Below, piece by piece: positions 17,102 to 25,268 of a DNA stretch of 64,000 nucleotides (positions are counted from its first letter, which is position 1; every line of letters starts with the position of its first letter). Origin of the DNA: Heyndrickxia sporothermodurans (GTDB taxonomy: Bacteria > Bacillota > Bacilli > Bacillales > Bacillaceae_C); assembly GCA_016756695.1 (NCBI GenBank), contig CP066701.1, forward strand, positions 2,136,001-2,200,000. Direction: 5' to 3'. The translations under genes and the position numbers were made by a program. A model generated the notes under the pieces. That model searched no databases. It worked only from the letters and a program-made list of their open reading frames with translations, and had not been told where the DNA came from.

Positions 17102-18715
17102 TTAAAGGTTGATTTGGTCGATTGATGGTTTGATTAGGCCTTGCATGTATTCTTTTCCGGAGTATAATTGGCCGTTTGATGTGCGAAACATAAGGTGGTT
17201 TTCATTGAATTCGGTTGGGGAGGCTAGGCCGGCTGCTCCAGCAAGATTAAATAATCCTTCTCTTGTTGAAATGACATAATTGCAGACACGATACATTTTT
17301 TCTTCGATTACTAAAGCTTTTTCGCGATTTGGATCAGTTGTCGCTACTCCGACTGGGCATGTGTTCGAATGACAGGTTTGCGCCATAATGCAACCGACTG
17401 AGATCATAAAGGCACGTGCTGTATTTATTAAATCGGCCCCTAAGCAAAGAGCGTAGGCCATCTTTTCGGGAGTAACTAATTTTCCTGAAGCAATAAGTTT
17501 CACATGATTACGCAAATCGTATTTCTTTAACATTTCATGCGTAATTGGAAGTGCTGTATATAGAGGCAATCCCGGACCATCCGCTAATTCCTGATAGGTG
17601 GCTCCCGTTCCGCCTTCTCCACCATCAACTGTTATAAAATCGGGAACTTTCTCCTCCTGTGCCATTGTTTTGACCAATTGTTCTACTTCTTCACGATTAC
17701 CGACAACAATTTTAATACCAACAGGTTTGCCGCCAATCTCTCTTAATTGTTCAACAAAGTCTAATAATCCCTTTGTATCGTGGAACTGACGAAAACGATT
17801 GGGACTATCAATCATTGTCCATGGCGGAACACTTCGAATCTCTGCAATTTCAGGTGTTACTTTTTCCGCTTCCACATGTCCGCCACGAATTTTTGCTCCT
17901 TGGGCCAACTTTATTTCAAACGCCTTTATTTGTTCGATTTCACTTTTTACCTTAAAACGTTCCCACGAAAATTCTCCATCATCTGTACGGTAACCGAAAA
18001 GGGCCGGTCCAATCTGAGCAATGATATCTACATTCCCCTTCAAATGATGCGAGGACAACCCACCTTCACCGGTATTCATCCATGTTCCCCCCGCTAACCC
18101 AAGCCCGTTCGAAAGAGCGGTAATTGCGTTTTTGCCAAGAGAACCGTAGCTCATCGCAGATTGTCCAATTAACCCTTTTACATGAAATGGCTTCATACAC
18201 CGACCTTTTCCAATGATGATTTGATCGTGTTCGGATAAATAATAGGGATCGACATCCGCTTTTTCAGAATGCTCTTTTCTGCTCAACAGTTTTTCATTAT
18301 CAATTTTATAAAGATATGTAGATATTTTTGGTTGTTGCACAATCCTTAAATCTTCCCGCTGAGTTGGAAACATTGCATTTTTAAGAAAAAATCCTGATCC
18401 CTCAAAATTACGTTCAGAACCGAAGGAGGTAATTCTTTCTTTGTACTTGCCCGATTTTACAATACTTTCATACTGATTTCTTGAAAAAGGCTTTCCTTCC
18501 TCATTATTTAAAAATAAATATTGCCGTAACTCAGGTCCAATCTTTTCGACAATATACCGAATACGACCTAAAACTGGATAATTTCGTAATACAGCATGCT
18601 CTTTCTGACGTGCATCACGGTAAGATATCCAAAAATAAAAGCCAATTGGAACTACAAAAACAGCTACCATTAAAATAAAAATAATAACTAATAAAATTTG
18701 TGTCCAATTCATCAT
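17102..18715 (-). CDS. yerD: FMN-binding glutamate synthase-domain protein (YerD-like)
   Basis: 537 residues. An N-terminal membrane anchor (about 8-30) precedes a glutamate synthase large-subunit domain: MSYGSLGKNAITALSNG near 190, NTGEGG near 214, AQGAKIRGGHV near 272, VDGGEGGTGAT near 362, and the Fe-S-type cysteines in CIMAQTCHSNTCPVGVAT near 440. It lacks the glutaminase domain. The family is called YerD in B. subtilis; its substrate is not established. The first hydrophobic segment and MMN start fit a membrane-bound enzyme facing the cytoplasm. Confidence 0.88.
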   Translation of the reverse strand: MMNWTQILLVIIFILMVAVFVVPIGFYFWISYRDARQKEHAVLRNYPVLGRIRYIVEKIGPELRQYLFLNNEEGKPFSRNQYESIVKSGKYKERITSFGSERNFEGSGFFLKNAMFPTQREDLRIVQQPKISTYLYKIDNEKLLSRKEHSEKADVDPYYLSEHDQIIIGKGRCMKPFHVKGLIGQSAMSYGSLGKNAITALSNGLGLAGGTWMNTGEGGLSSHHLKGNVDIIAQIGPALFGYRTDDGEFSWERFKVKSEIEQIKAFEIKLAQGAKIRGGHVEAEKVTPEIAEIRSVPPWTMIDSPNRFRQFHDTKGLLDFVEQLREIGGKPVGIKIVVGNREEVEQLVKTMAQEEKVPDFITVDGGEGGTGATYQELADGPGLPLYTALPITHEMLKKYDLRNHVKLIASGKLVTPEKMAYALCLGADLINTARAFMISVGCIMAQTCHSNTCPVGVATTDPNREKALVIEEKMYRVCNYVISTREGLFNLAGAAGLASPTEFNENHLMFRTSNGQLYSGKEYMQGLIKPSIDQINL

Positions 18716-18852
18716 TTCTCACCCTTTCGCAAAAGTCTTCTACCTAAACTTACTTCAACATAATATAAAAGATTCCTGAAAGGGGTATTTTTTGAAAGGT
18801 AAGAGGGAGTATAATTTTTTTTATGTTTAATGTTTCTAATAAATATCTACTT

Positions 18853-18880
18853 TGTCTAGCTTCAGCGCCTAGCCCCGTGC
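18853..18880 (+). repeat. fragment of a Bacillaceae intergenic repeat
   Basis: TGTCTAGCTTCAGCGCCTAG and CCCC recall the start of a repeat I remember from many Bacillus intergenic regions. A related end fragment is at about 35764-35815. Family identity is from memory. Confidence 0.45.
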
Positions 18881-18994
18881 ATTTGTTCTTGTCTAATAAT
18901 GAAACTTTTTTCAGGTAAACACGTATTAGTAAGTTAAGTAGTCGAATAGATCGATATTCTTTCTATTCAAGAGACATACAAATGGAGGAATAAT

Positions 18995-20662
18995 ATGTAC
19001 TATCTTATTTCATTATTTGCATTAACATTAAACCCATTTATATGGAAAAACTATTATAAAGTGAAGGCATTTTTGTATTTTCAAGGATTACGTTTAATTG
19101 CGGGAATTGTCATTACTTTTGTTCTTACCTATTTCGGTCTTATTGATCATACATGGGAAGCATTTATAAGCTATGGCTTGTATATTATCGGCATCTTTTT
19201 CATTCTCGATATCCCATTTATCAAAGTGAAATACGGGGTACTGACACCTTTACTAGGTATCGCGTTTATCATTGGAGGGCTATATTTTACCTTTATTTAT
19301 CCGATAACGATCACAAATGATAAATACGAGTTTGTTAAACAAAAGGTAACAATTGCGAAAAAGGAAGTTTCCGCTATTGATGAAAAACATATCCCTGTTG
19401 TACCAGAAAAATATGCAAGATACCGTAGTGAAAAGCTTATTGGTGAACTTAAGCATTCCTCTTATTATGATCTAGGGGAATCAACGATTCAAAAAATCGA
19501 CAATCATCTTTACTGGGTGACCCCAATTGAATATACAGGTTTCTTTAAGTGGCTCAAAGGAGATAAAGTCCCTGGATATATTAAAATGAGTGCTGAAGAT
19601 GAGCGTGCTGAAGCAGAGCTTGTCAAAGTTGATATGACCTATGTACCTTCAGCATTTTTTAATAAAGATGTGAAAAGGCATGTACGCTCGATTCATAAAG
19701 ATATGATTCTATTAGACGTTAGTTTTGAACCGGATGATAATGATCATCCATACTATGTTATCCCCTATGGAAAATATGAAAAGTTTCGTAATATTATTGA
19801 TGTCAAAGGCATTTATTTAGTTGATCCGGTAACCGGAAGCACAAAAGATTATCCGATCGACAAATTACCAGACTTTATCGATCATGCGATCCCGACAACC
19901 GTAGCCGAAGATTGGAATGAATGGTACGGAAAGTATGTTCATGGATTCTGGAATTCCCTCTTTTCTCAGGAGGATGTAATGGTTCCGACGGAATGGGAAG
20001 ATGTAGATGAAGTGAATGGGGTGTTTAACGAAGATTTGCAATTGCATTGGTTCACTGATTTCACCCGTCCAAAATCAGGGAGCGGCTCGATGGTAAGTTA
20101 CTCTATATTAAATGCGAGAACAGGGAAATTTACATTTTATACAGAAGGAAATGGACTATTAAATGGTAAATCAGCAATGAATGTCGCTGAAAAAACATTT
20201 AGAGCGAATAAATATGAAGCCGGAACACCAATTCTTTATACAATTTATGGCCAATTTACATGGGTCGTTCCGCTAATGGATTCAAATCATGTGTTCCGCC
20301 AAATGATGCTTATTAATGCGAAGGATGAAAAGGTCTATAGTACGGGTGATACGAAGCGCTCCTTATTTGATGATTATAAATACGCTATTGCCACGAAGCT
20401 CGGGAAGGATGAAACAACTCCTACTGATAAGGCCTTGCTAAAATCGCAAAAAGGAATTGTTTCACATGTATATAAAGCAGAAACTGATCGCGGAACTGCA
20501 GTGAAATTTATGATTAAGGGTAATGACAAAATATTTGTCGTTCAATCAACCGATTTTCCGTACTCAATTTTTATTGAAAAAGGAATGTCAGTTGAATTTA
20601 ATTATATAGACACAGAGGAAACGATTGCTTCGGTAAATGGTGAGTTCAAAATAAATGAATAA
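18995..20662 (+). CDS. unknown membrane protein with large C-terminal domain
   Basis: 555 residues, not recognised. Three or four hydrophobic segments (about 1-15, 28-50, 55-75, 82-105) are followed by about 440 soluble residues, likely outside the membrane. That part contains repeated PepSY-like elements (YSILNARTGKFTFYTEGNG near 370, KSAMNVAEKTF) and a C-terminal beta-rich segment. GGAGGAATA precedes the ATG. It is a single transcription unit with its own terminator. A role in cell envelope sensing is only a guess. Confidence 0.75.
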   Translation: MYYLISLFALTLNPFIWKNYYKVKAFLYFQGLRLIAGIVITFVLTYFGLIDHTWEAFISYGLYIIGIFFILDIPFIKVKYGVLTPLLGIAFIIGGLYFTFIYPITITNDKYEFVKQKVTIAKKEVSAIDEKHIPVVPEKYARYRSEKLIGELKHSSYYDLGESTIQKIDNHLYWVTPIEYTGFFKWLKGDKVPGYIKMSAEDERAEAELVKVDMTYVPSAFFNKDVKRHVRSIHKDMILLDVSFEPDDNDHPYYVIPYGKYEKFRNIIDVKGIYLVDPVTGSTKDYPIDKLPDFIDHAIPTTVAEDWNEWYGKYVHGFWNSLFSQEDVMVPTEWEDVDEVNGVFNEDLQLHWFTDFTRPKSGSGSMVSYSILNARTGKFTFYTEGNGLLNGKSAMNVAEKTFRANKYEAGTPILYTIYGQFTWVVPLMDSNHVFRQMMLINAKDEKVYSTGDTKRSLFDDYKYAIATKLGKDETTPTDKALLKSQKGIVSHVYKAETDRGTAVKFMIKGNDKIFVVQSTDFPYSIFIEKGMSVEFNYIDTEETIASVNGEFKINE

Positions 20663-20667
20663 ATGAT

Positions 20668-20699
20668 GAAAGGACAGCAATCTGCTGTCCTTTTTACAT
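20668..20699 (+). terminator. rho-independent terminator
   Basis: AAAGGACAGCA, a 3-nt loop, TGCTGTCCTTTTT, 8 bp after the stop of the gene at 18995. Confidence 0.85.
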
Positions 20700-20751
20700 A
20701 ATATTAAAAATGGAAAACAGCATAAAGAATGGATGAACAGATTAGTTTGTA

Positions 20752-20856
20752 TTAATTCTTTTTAACAGATACCTGGTTAGAAAATGTGCAGAAAAGGATG
20801 AAAGATAAAGAGCCGAGGACTTCCATTATAAATAGGGTATTTAATATATTTTCCAT
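20752..20856 (-). CDS. small hydrophobic peptide (34 aa)
   Basis: ATG at 20856 is preceded by CGGAGGTG at a good spacing (6-7 bp). The product MENILNTLFIMEVLGSLSFI... is one membrane helix with a basic KKN tail. No family is recognised; small holin-like or toxin-like peptides look similar. No antisense RNA promoter was identified. Confidence 0.45.
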   Translation of the reverse strand: MENILNTLFIMEVLGSLSFILFCTFSNQVSVKKN

Positions 20857-21000
20857 GAAAAGCACCTCCGATAAATTAGGTCTTTCATATTTTATTATAA
20901 CTAGTAATTGCTAAGAAATAATGTACGGAATATTAATATTTCTTAAAGGTATGCTTTTTATTAGTAGAAAAATGCAGACGGATCCAACCGCCTGCAATAT

Positions 21001-22158
21001 TTATTTTATAACAACTGGATTTGGCGCAACGGGAACGGGAATTTTGGTATTGAATTGGATTTTTCCTATTTGACTGATGTTTGCCTCTTCAGCACCAGTA
21101 AAGGTGACTGTTTTATAACCAAAATCTCGAGCTGTAAGGAGTAAACTGTCAATCATCCTAATAAATGTACGATTATTCATAAGCTCAGAGTCTTTCGAAA
21201 ATTGAACGGTCACATGCTTTGTGTCCTCTTCGGTCTTCACTTTCTGGATGTCGACACCCCTTGGAATCGGAGCATGTAATGGTGGATTTGAATGAAAATG
21301 CTCACTTTCCATATTGGAAATTGCTTCAGTCAATGTCCTATATTTTTCCGAAGACGGAGCTAAAAATACTGGATAATCTTGATCATACATATATTCGAAA
21401 TAGGCCTTCTTTCCATTTGATTCAATAGGAAGAACGGTCTGTTTATTGTTTTCTATTATTGCCCCAGGCTTTCCTTCTGTTTGAAACTCAACCTCGTCAA
21501 CGTTTTGATAACGAAGGGATTCCTTTACTGTTTCAATAAAAGCCCCGCCCCTTGAAGAAGAACTTAAGGAACGATTATCTTGCAGATCGATAATGACCTT
21601 CTTTCCGTTTTTTTCACTTTTTGGAACGGATAATTTATCGATATTTTCAATGTCGGCAAGTTGAAGCCCCCATGAACCAACAGGAATTTTATCAAGATTT
21701 TCTTTAAATTCTTGAATAGATGTTTTTTCTTTTTTATCGATAATGATACTGATTGGTACGACAATATTTTCGCCCTTTAAAGCAGGCAGCCCAAGTGTAA
21801 TGAAATTTTGATCCTTTTGCACAACGTAGCGCTGATCGGTTTCGGAAAATATATTGGGTACTTCGGGTGCACTAAATGTCTTCATAACAACATCTCTTTT
21901 GTCATTTTCAACACTGCTTTTTTCTTCTATAGAACCTGATGAAAAATGAAATAAGGATGCTACGATAAGGAAGGCGACGGAAACCGTACCAAGGGATGCA
22001 ACGGTTGGAAAAAACCATGAGTGATTCTTTTTCGTTTTTACTTTAGGTGCTATTGCTTGATAGATCTCTTCCGGCGTCCTGTGGTCTTTTACGACCGGAA
22101 GTTGCTTGAATAGTTTTTCAATATCGTAGGATTTATCGTTCCAACCGTATTTTTCCAC
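21001..22158 (-). CDS. rsiX: anti-sigma-X factor RsiX-like
   Basis: 385 residues. An N-terminal cytoplasmic region of about 45 residues is followed by one membrane segment (about 50-70) and an extracellular GerMN-like C-terminal domain. It overlaps the 3' end of sigX by 26 bp, the usual arrangement of an ECF sigma factor and its membrane anti-sigma factor. RsiX of B. subtilis has the same size and layout. It would hold SigX inactive until envelope stress. Confidence 0.87.
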   Translation of the reverse strand: MEKYGWNDKSYDIEKLFKQLPVVKDHRTPEEIYQAIAPKVKTKKNHSWFFPTVASLGTVSVAFLIVASLFHFSSGSIEEKSSVENDKRDVVMKTFSAPEVPNIFSETDQRYVVQKDQNFITLGLPALKGENIVVPISIIIDKKEKTSIQEFKENLDKIPVGSWGLQLADIENIDKLSVPKSEKNGKKVIIDLQDNRSLSSSSRGGAFIETVKESLRYQNVDEVEFQTEGKPGAIIENNKQTVLPIESNGKKAYFEYMYDQDYPVFLAPSSEKYRTLTEAISNMESEHFHSNPPLHAPIPRGVDIQKVKTEEDTKHVTVQFSKDSELMNNRTFIRMIDSLLLTARDFGYKTVTFTGAEEANISQIGKIQFNTKIPVPVAPNPVVIK

Positions 22159-22684
22159 AATTCTCCTCTCCTTTCTCTATTTCATTTTGCATCAGCGTTC
22201 TTATCGTTTTTAAGGCCCGATGCTGTGTTGTTTTGACTTTTCCTTCAGACCAACCTAATACAGAAGCCGTTTCCTGAATGGATAGGGATTGTATATATCT
22301 TAAAATGAGGACCAACCGTTGGTCCAGCTTGCATTTATCTAAACAGCGATACATCATTTGGATGGATTCATTTTGTAGTGCAATCTCTTCAGGGAGTGGA
22401 GCAGGGTCACTAATAAGATTTGTTTCACCATCAAAACTATCGGATATTCGGTGTTTCCATCTTTTTTGCTTCCGAAAAAAATCAAACGCAACATGTTTGG
22501 CAATGGAGAAAATCCATGTTTTTTCACTGCTTCTATTTTCAAATTGATGATACGATTTTAGGATACGAATATATACTTCTTGAATTAAATCTTCAGCATG
22601 TTCACGGCTTTTAACCATATAAAACAGAAATTGAAATAAATTTTGATGATACTTTTCATAAATGTCATAAAATTGTTTTTCCAT
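22133..22684 (-). CDS. sigX: ECF RNA polymerase sigma factor SigX
   Basis: 183 residues from the ATG at 22684, preceded by GGGGGGAG; GTG at 22687 is less likely. Region 2: HQNLFQFLFYMVKSREHAED and DLIQEVYIRILKSYHQFE. Region 4: SIQETASVLGWSEGKVKTTQ with HRALKTIR. It is close to B. subtilis SigX throughout. SigX controls wall D-alanylation and lipid modification genes. A candidate self-recognised promoter lies upstream (22709-22734). Confidence 0.93.
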   Translation of the reverse strand: MEKQFYDIYEKYHQNLFQFLFYMVKSREHAEDLIQEVYIRILKSYHQFENRSSEKTWIFSIAKHVAFDFFRKQKRWKHRISDSFDGETNLISDPAPLPEEIALQNESIQMMYRCLDKCKLDQRLVLILRYIQSLSIQETASVLGWSEGKVKTTQHRALKTIRTLMQNEIEKGEENCGKIRLER

Positions 22685-22708
22685 CACTACTCCCCCCTAA
22701 ATACATTA

Positions 22709-22734
22709 GTCGAATGGAACAAAAAAAGGTTACA
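22709..22734 (-). promoter_or_regulatory. candidate autoregulatory ECF promoter of sigX
   Basis: On the minus strand, TGTAAC (22734-22729), a 16-bp spacer and CGAC (22712-22709) match the SigX/SigW-type consensus (AAC -35, CGAC -10). It lies about 25 bp before the start codon. Confidence 0.65.
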
Positions 22735-22848
22735 AAAAATTTAAAAATTTAATTTAAATGTAATAGAGGGAGAACAAATTGTACACAGTTAATGTGTAAT
22801 GAGTGATGAAAAGGGTAAATGGATAAAAACTAACGAGGAGTGTTTATC

Positions 22849-23052
22849 GTGGATAAAAAATCAAGTACTAAAACATTCGATCACCCAGAACAATATAAAA
22901 CAGAAAAGGAAAGTCTATTTGATAAATATGAAAGCGAGCAAAATGTGGACCCAATTCCGATGGAGGATTTAAACGAAAAAATGCAAGATGAAAAAGATAA
23001 GCATAAAAGTAAAGATACCTCATCTAGTGAAAAAAAATATAAAAATGAATAG
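22849..23052 (+). CDS. small hydrophilic protein of unknown function
   Basis: 67 residues, starting at GTG 22849 because ACGAGGAG ends 8 bp upstream (GTG at 22840 overlaps it). Highly charged and rich in Lys, Glu, Asp and Ser, probably disordered; no cysteine or membrane segment. It is divergent from sigX. The family is not recognised. Confidence 0.6.
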   Translation: MDKKSSTKTFDHPEQYKTEKESLFDKYESEQNVDPIPMEDLNEKMQDEKDKHKSKDTSSSEKKYKNE

Positions 23053-23059
23053 ATAAGTA

Positions 23060-23115
23060 GAAAAAAACTGCGGAAGAATGTACATCAATTTCATCCTTCC
23101 ACAGTTCTTTTTAAA
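23060..23115. terminator. bidirectional terminator
   Basis: AAAAACTGCGGAAGAATG pairs with CATCCTTCCACAGTTCTTTTT (one bulge) between two convergent genes. Confidence 0.8.
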
Positions 23116-23122
23116 TATGTAA

Positions 23123-23572
23123 TCAATACGAAACTCGGATATTTTCTAATTCCCTCTGTTCTAAATTTTTCAATGTAAACCCGAGGTCCTTACAGAATTT
23201 GGCGATAGACTTAATTTGTTGAAGGGTTGTTATGATAAATGTTCGATCCCTTTGTATCGTATCTTTAATAGATGACAGCATATCCAACAAAGCAGCAGAC
23301 TTTAATTCAGGGATTGCTTGTTGATACGCTAACGTTTCTTCAGTAACTGGAAGAATCCAAAGATTACATTCAAAGGGAACCTTCAATAATTGAGAAAACG
23401 CATCTGCCTTCTCTAAAGGAGTTCGTAATGTATAATCAAACATTTCAAAAACAATCTTATTTGAAAAATCTAAAGATCGAAAAGGATAACTTCCTTGTTC
23501 ATCAAAAACTTGAATCATTAATTTAGATTGAATTTCTTCCTTATTTGTTTTTGTAGCTAGATTGTCCATCAT
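23123..23572 (-). CDS. hypothetical protein, now the C-terminal part of a read-through frame
   Basis: The last 149 residues of the frame that begins at 24961, but with its own start: ATG ATG at 23572/23569 preceded by GAAAGGAG, and a terminator-like hairpin upstream. The product (MMDNLATKTNKEEIQSK...) is soluble, helical and unrecognised. I believe it was an independent gene that is now in frame with the SleL-like gene. Confidence 0.6.
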   Translation of the reverse strand: MMDNLATKTNKEEIQSKLMIQVFDEQGSYPFRSLDFSNKIVFEMFDYTLRTPLEKADAFSQLLKVPFECNLWILPVTEETLAYQQAIPELKSAALLDMLSSIKDTIQRDRTFIITTLQQIKSIAKFCKDLGFTLKNLEQRELENIRVSY

Positions 23573-24961
23573 CGATACTCCTTTCAAATTAGTTTTATAA
23601 CTTAATACCCTAAAATAAAAAAAGGAAAACCTACGAACCTCTTTAACACAATTTCCGGAAAATAAAAGGAGGGAACTAATGATTTTGTTCCCTCCAATAG
23701 ATTCAAGTTTTTTTATATGGAAAAACTTTGTCAGAAGCCACGGACCTTCAGGGAAGCCTAGTGATAACTGCCACGCCCCGACACCGCCAATTTGGAATTC
23801 ACGGATAAGCTGCATCTTTTTGCTTATACTTCTAGCATCCTCAAATCCAACTACATGACGATTTCCTTGTCCGTCAACATAATAGAAATAGGGAGATTCA
23901 TATTCCTTTGAATAGTGGATCTCTGCTTGGTGCTGCATGGCAAGCCGTACAGCATTTTGATTAGAAATTCCCGGAGCAATCGTTTTTGGATTATAAGGCA
24001 GTGTCCAATCATAACCATATAGAGGAAGACCTAATAGTATTTTCTTCCGCGGAACTCGATCAATTGCAAATTGAATCGTCCGTCTTACTTCATTAATAGG
24101 AGCAACTGGTCCAGGCTCACTAGCACTATGATGCCAGTCGTACGCCATAATAAACATCAAGTCGACGACAGAGCCTATTCCGCCATAATCGTAGCCCTTC
24201 AGCCAAGGGATATTGTCACTTGTTTTCGGTGGGACAGCAATCGTTAATAAATGACCGGCAGGCTTTAACCGATCACGAAGCTCTCGCAAAAATCCAGTAA
24301 AAAGATCTCTATCCTTCTCAAGAGTCATTTCAAAATCAATGTTTACGCCATCGTATCCTTTCGTTGATACTTCTTGTAAGATTCGGTTAATGAGTGTATT
24401 TCTTGCTGTAGAATTATTCAGCATTTGACTAGTCAATTGTGAACTAAATCCAGATTCCGTTAAGTTAGTTATTGTCATTAATGGTTTTACCCTATGCGAC
24501 CATGCTGTTTTAATTGCTGTAAGATCGTTTAGTGTGCTTAATCCGCCATCAGGAGAAAAATGATATTCAAAAAGAGCAATATAGGTAAGATAAGGCGAGA
24601 AGTCGGTGATTAATCGTTGATCTGCTTGTGGAGTTCTTACAGAATAATACCCTAAACTTGTCACATAATAATTTGAAATATTAGGGATTCTAACTATCAT
24701 TCCTACTTGTAATCGAGCAGGGTTAATGGAAGGATTTGCTCTTCTAAGACTTTCAACGGATACAGAAGCCATTTGTGCAATTGTATAAAAACTATCCTCG
24801 GGCTGGACAATGTATGTGTACGAAGGAATAAGTAATGCCTGCCCGGGAACGATATTCACTTGATTTAAGCCATTCGCAAGTCGAATCTGTTCAACAGGAA
24901 CCGAATACTTCGAACCAATTCGATATAAAGAATCGCCTTGTTGAACGGTATAAATAAACAT
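23123..24961 (-). CDS. SleL/YaaH-like spore cortex N-acetylglucosaminidase, fused by read-through to the next gene
   Basis: Start at ATG 24961 (MFIYTVQQGDSLYRIG), 9 bp after GGAAAGGAG. Two LysM domains (about 1-45 and 48-92) are followed by a GH18 catalytic domain with YDGVNIDFEM (catalytic Glu) near 205 and a LSLGFPEGPW end near 410. SleL-type enzymes degrade cortex fragments at germination. The expected end is FFHIKK; the frame then runs through a GGAGGGAAC/GTTCCCTCC terminator hairpin and into the downstream gene. Adding one A to the A-run at about 23715 would give an immediate stop, so a one-base deletion or sequencing error is likely. Confidence 0.85.
   Translation of the reverse strand: MFIYTVQQGDSLYRIGSKYSVPVEQIRLANGLNQVNIVPGQALLIPSYTYIVQPEDSFYTIAQMASVSVESLRRANPSINPARLQVGMIVRIPNISNYYVTSLGYYSVRTPQADQRLITDFSPYLTYIALFEYHFSPDGGLSTLNDLTAIKTAWSHRVKPLMTITNLTESGFSSQLTSQMLNNSTARNTLINRILQEVSTKGYDGVNIDFEMTLEKDRDLFTGFLRELRDRLKPAGHLLTIAVPPKTSDNIPWLKGYDYGGIGSVVDLMFIMAYDWHHSASEPGPVAPINEVRRTIQFAIDRVPRKKILLGLPLYGYDWTLPYNPKTIAPGISNQNAVRLAMQHQAEIHYSKEYESPYFYYVDGQGNRHVVGFEDARSISKKMQLIREFQIGGVGAWQLSLGFPEGPWLLTKFFHIKKLESIGGNKIISSLLLFSGNCVKEVRRFSFFYFRVLSYKTNLKGVSMMDNLATKTNKEEIQSKLMIQVFDEQGSYPFRSLDFSNKIVFEMFDYTLRTPLEKADAFSQLLKVPFECNLWILPVTEETLAYQQAIPELKSAALLDMLSSIKDTIQRDRTFIITTLQQIKSIAKFCKDLGFTLKNLEQRELENIRVSY
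23667..23693 (-). terminator. terminator hairpin inside the fused frame
   Basis: On the minus strand, GGAGGGAAC, a 9-nt loop, GTTCCCTCC and TTTTATTTT. It is a good intrinsic terminator lying within the open frame. Confidence 0.75.
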
Positions 24962-25268
24962 GATGATCGACTCCTTTCCATACAACATTGTATGAAATAC
25001 ATACCTGTCTATATGCTTATCGAATGAATAAGGACAAGTCGAAAATAAATATAAAATGGGAAATTTTAACGAGAAAATAAATCTAAAAATGTTAAAAAAT
25101 TGTCGATAAAAAAAGAGATTAATAATAATCTAAATCAATTGTTGATTTTTTAACTACAATGATCAGAGCAGACCAACAGCGAAAAATCAACAGTGATGGA
25201 TAATAAAGCTTTTAAGTGAGAAGATACATAAATTTTCTTTCTTATAACGAACCAAGGAGACTAGCAAC
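24962..25268. other. divergent intergenic region
   Basis: 307 bp of AT-rich sequence between the divergent sleL-like and chemoreceptor genes. I see ribosome binding sites at each end (GGAAAGGAG minus, CCAAGGAGAC plus) but no clear sigma-D or sigma-G/E promoter. Confidence 0.4.

Noticed and set aside
19238-19250. GGTACTGACACC resembling the REP-like core
   Set aside because: It lies inside a coding sequence, lacks one base of the core and has no palindrome.
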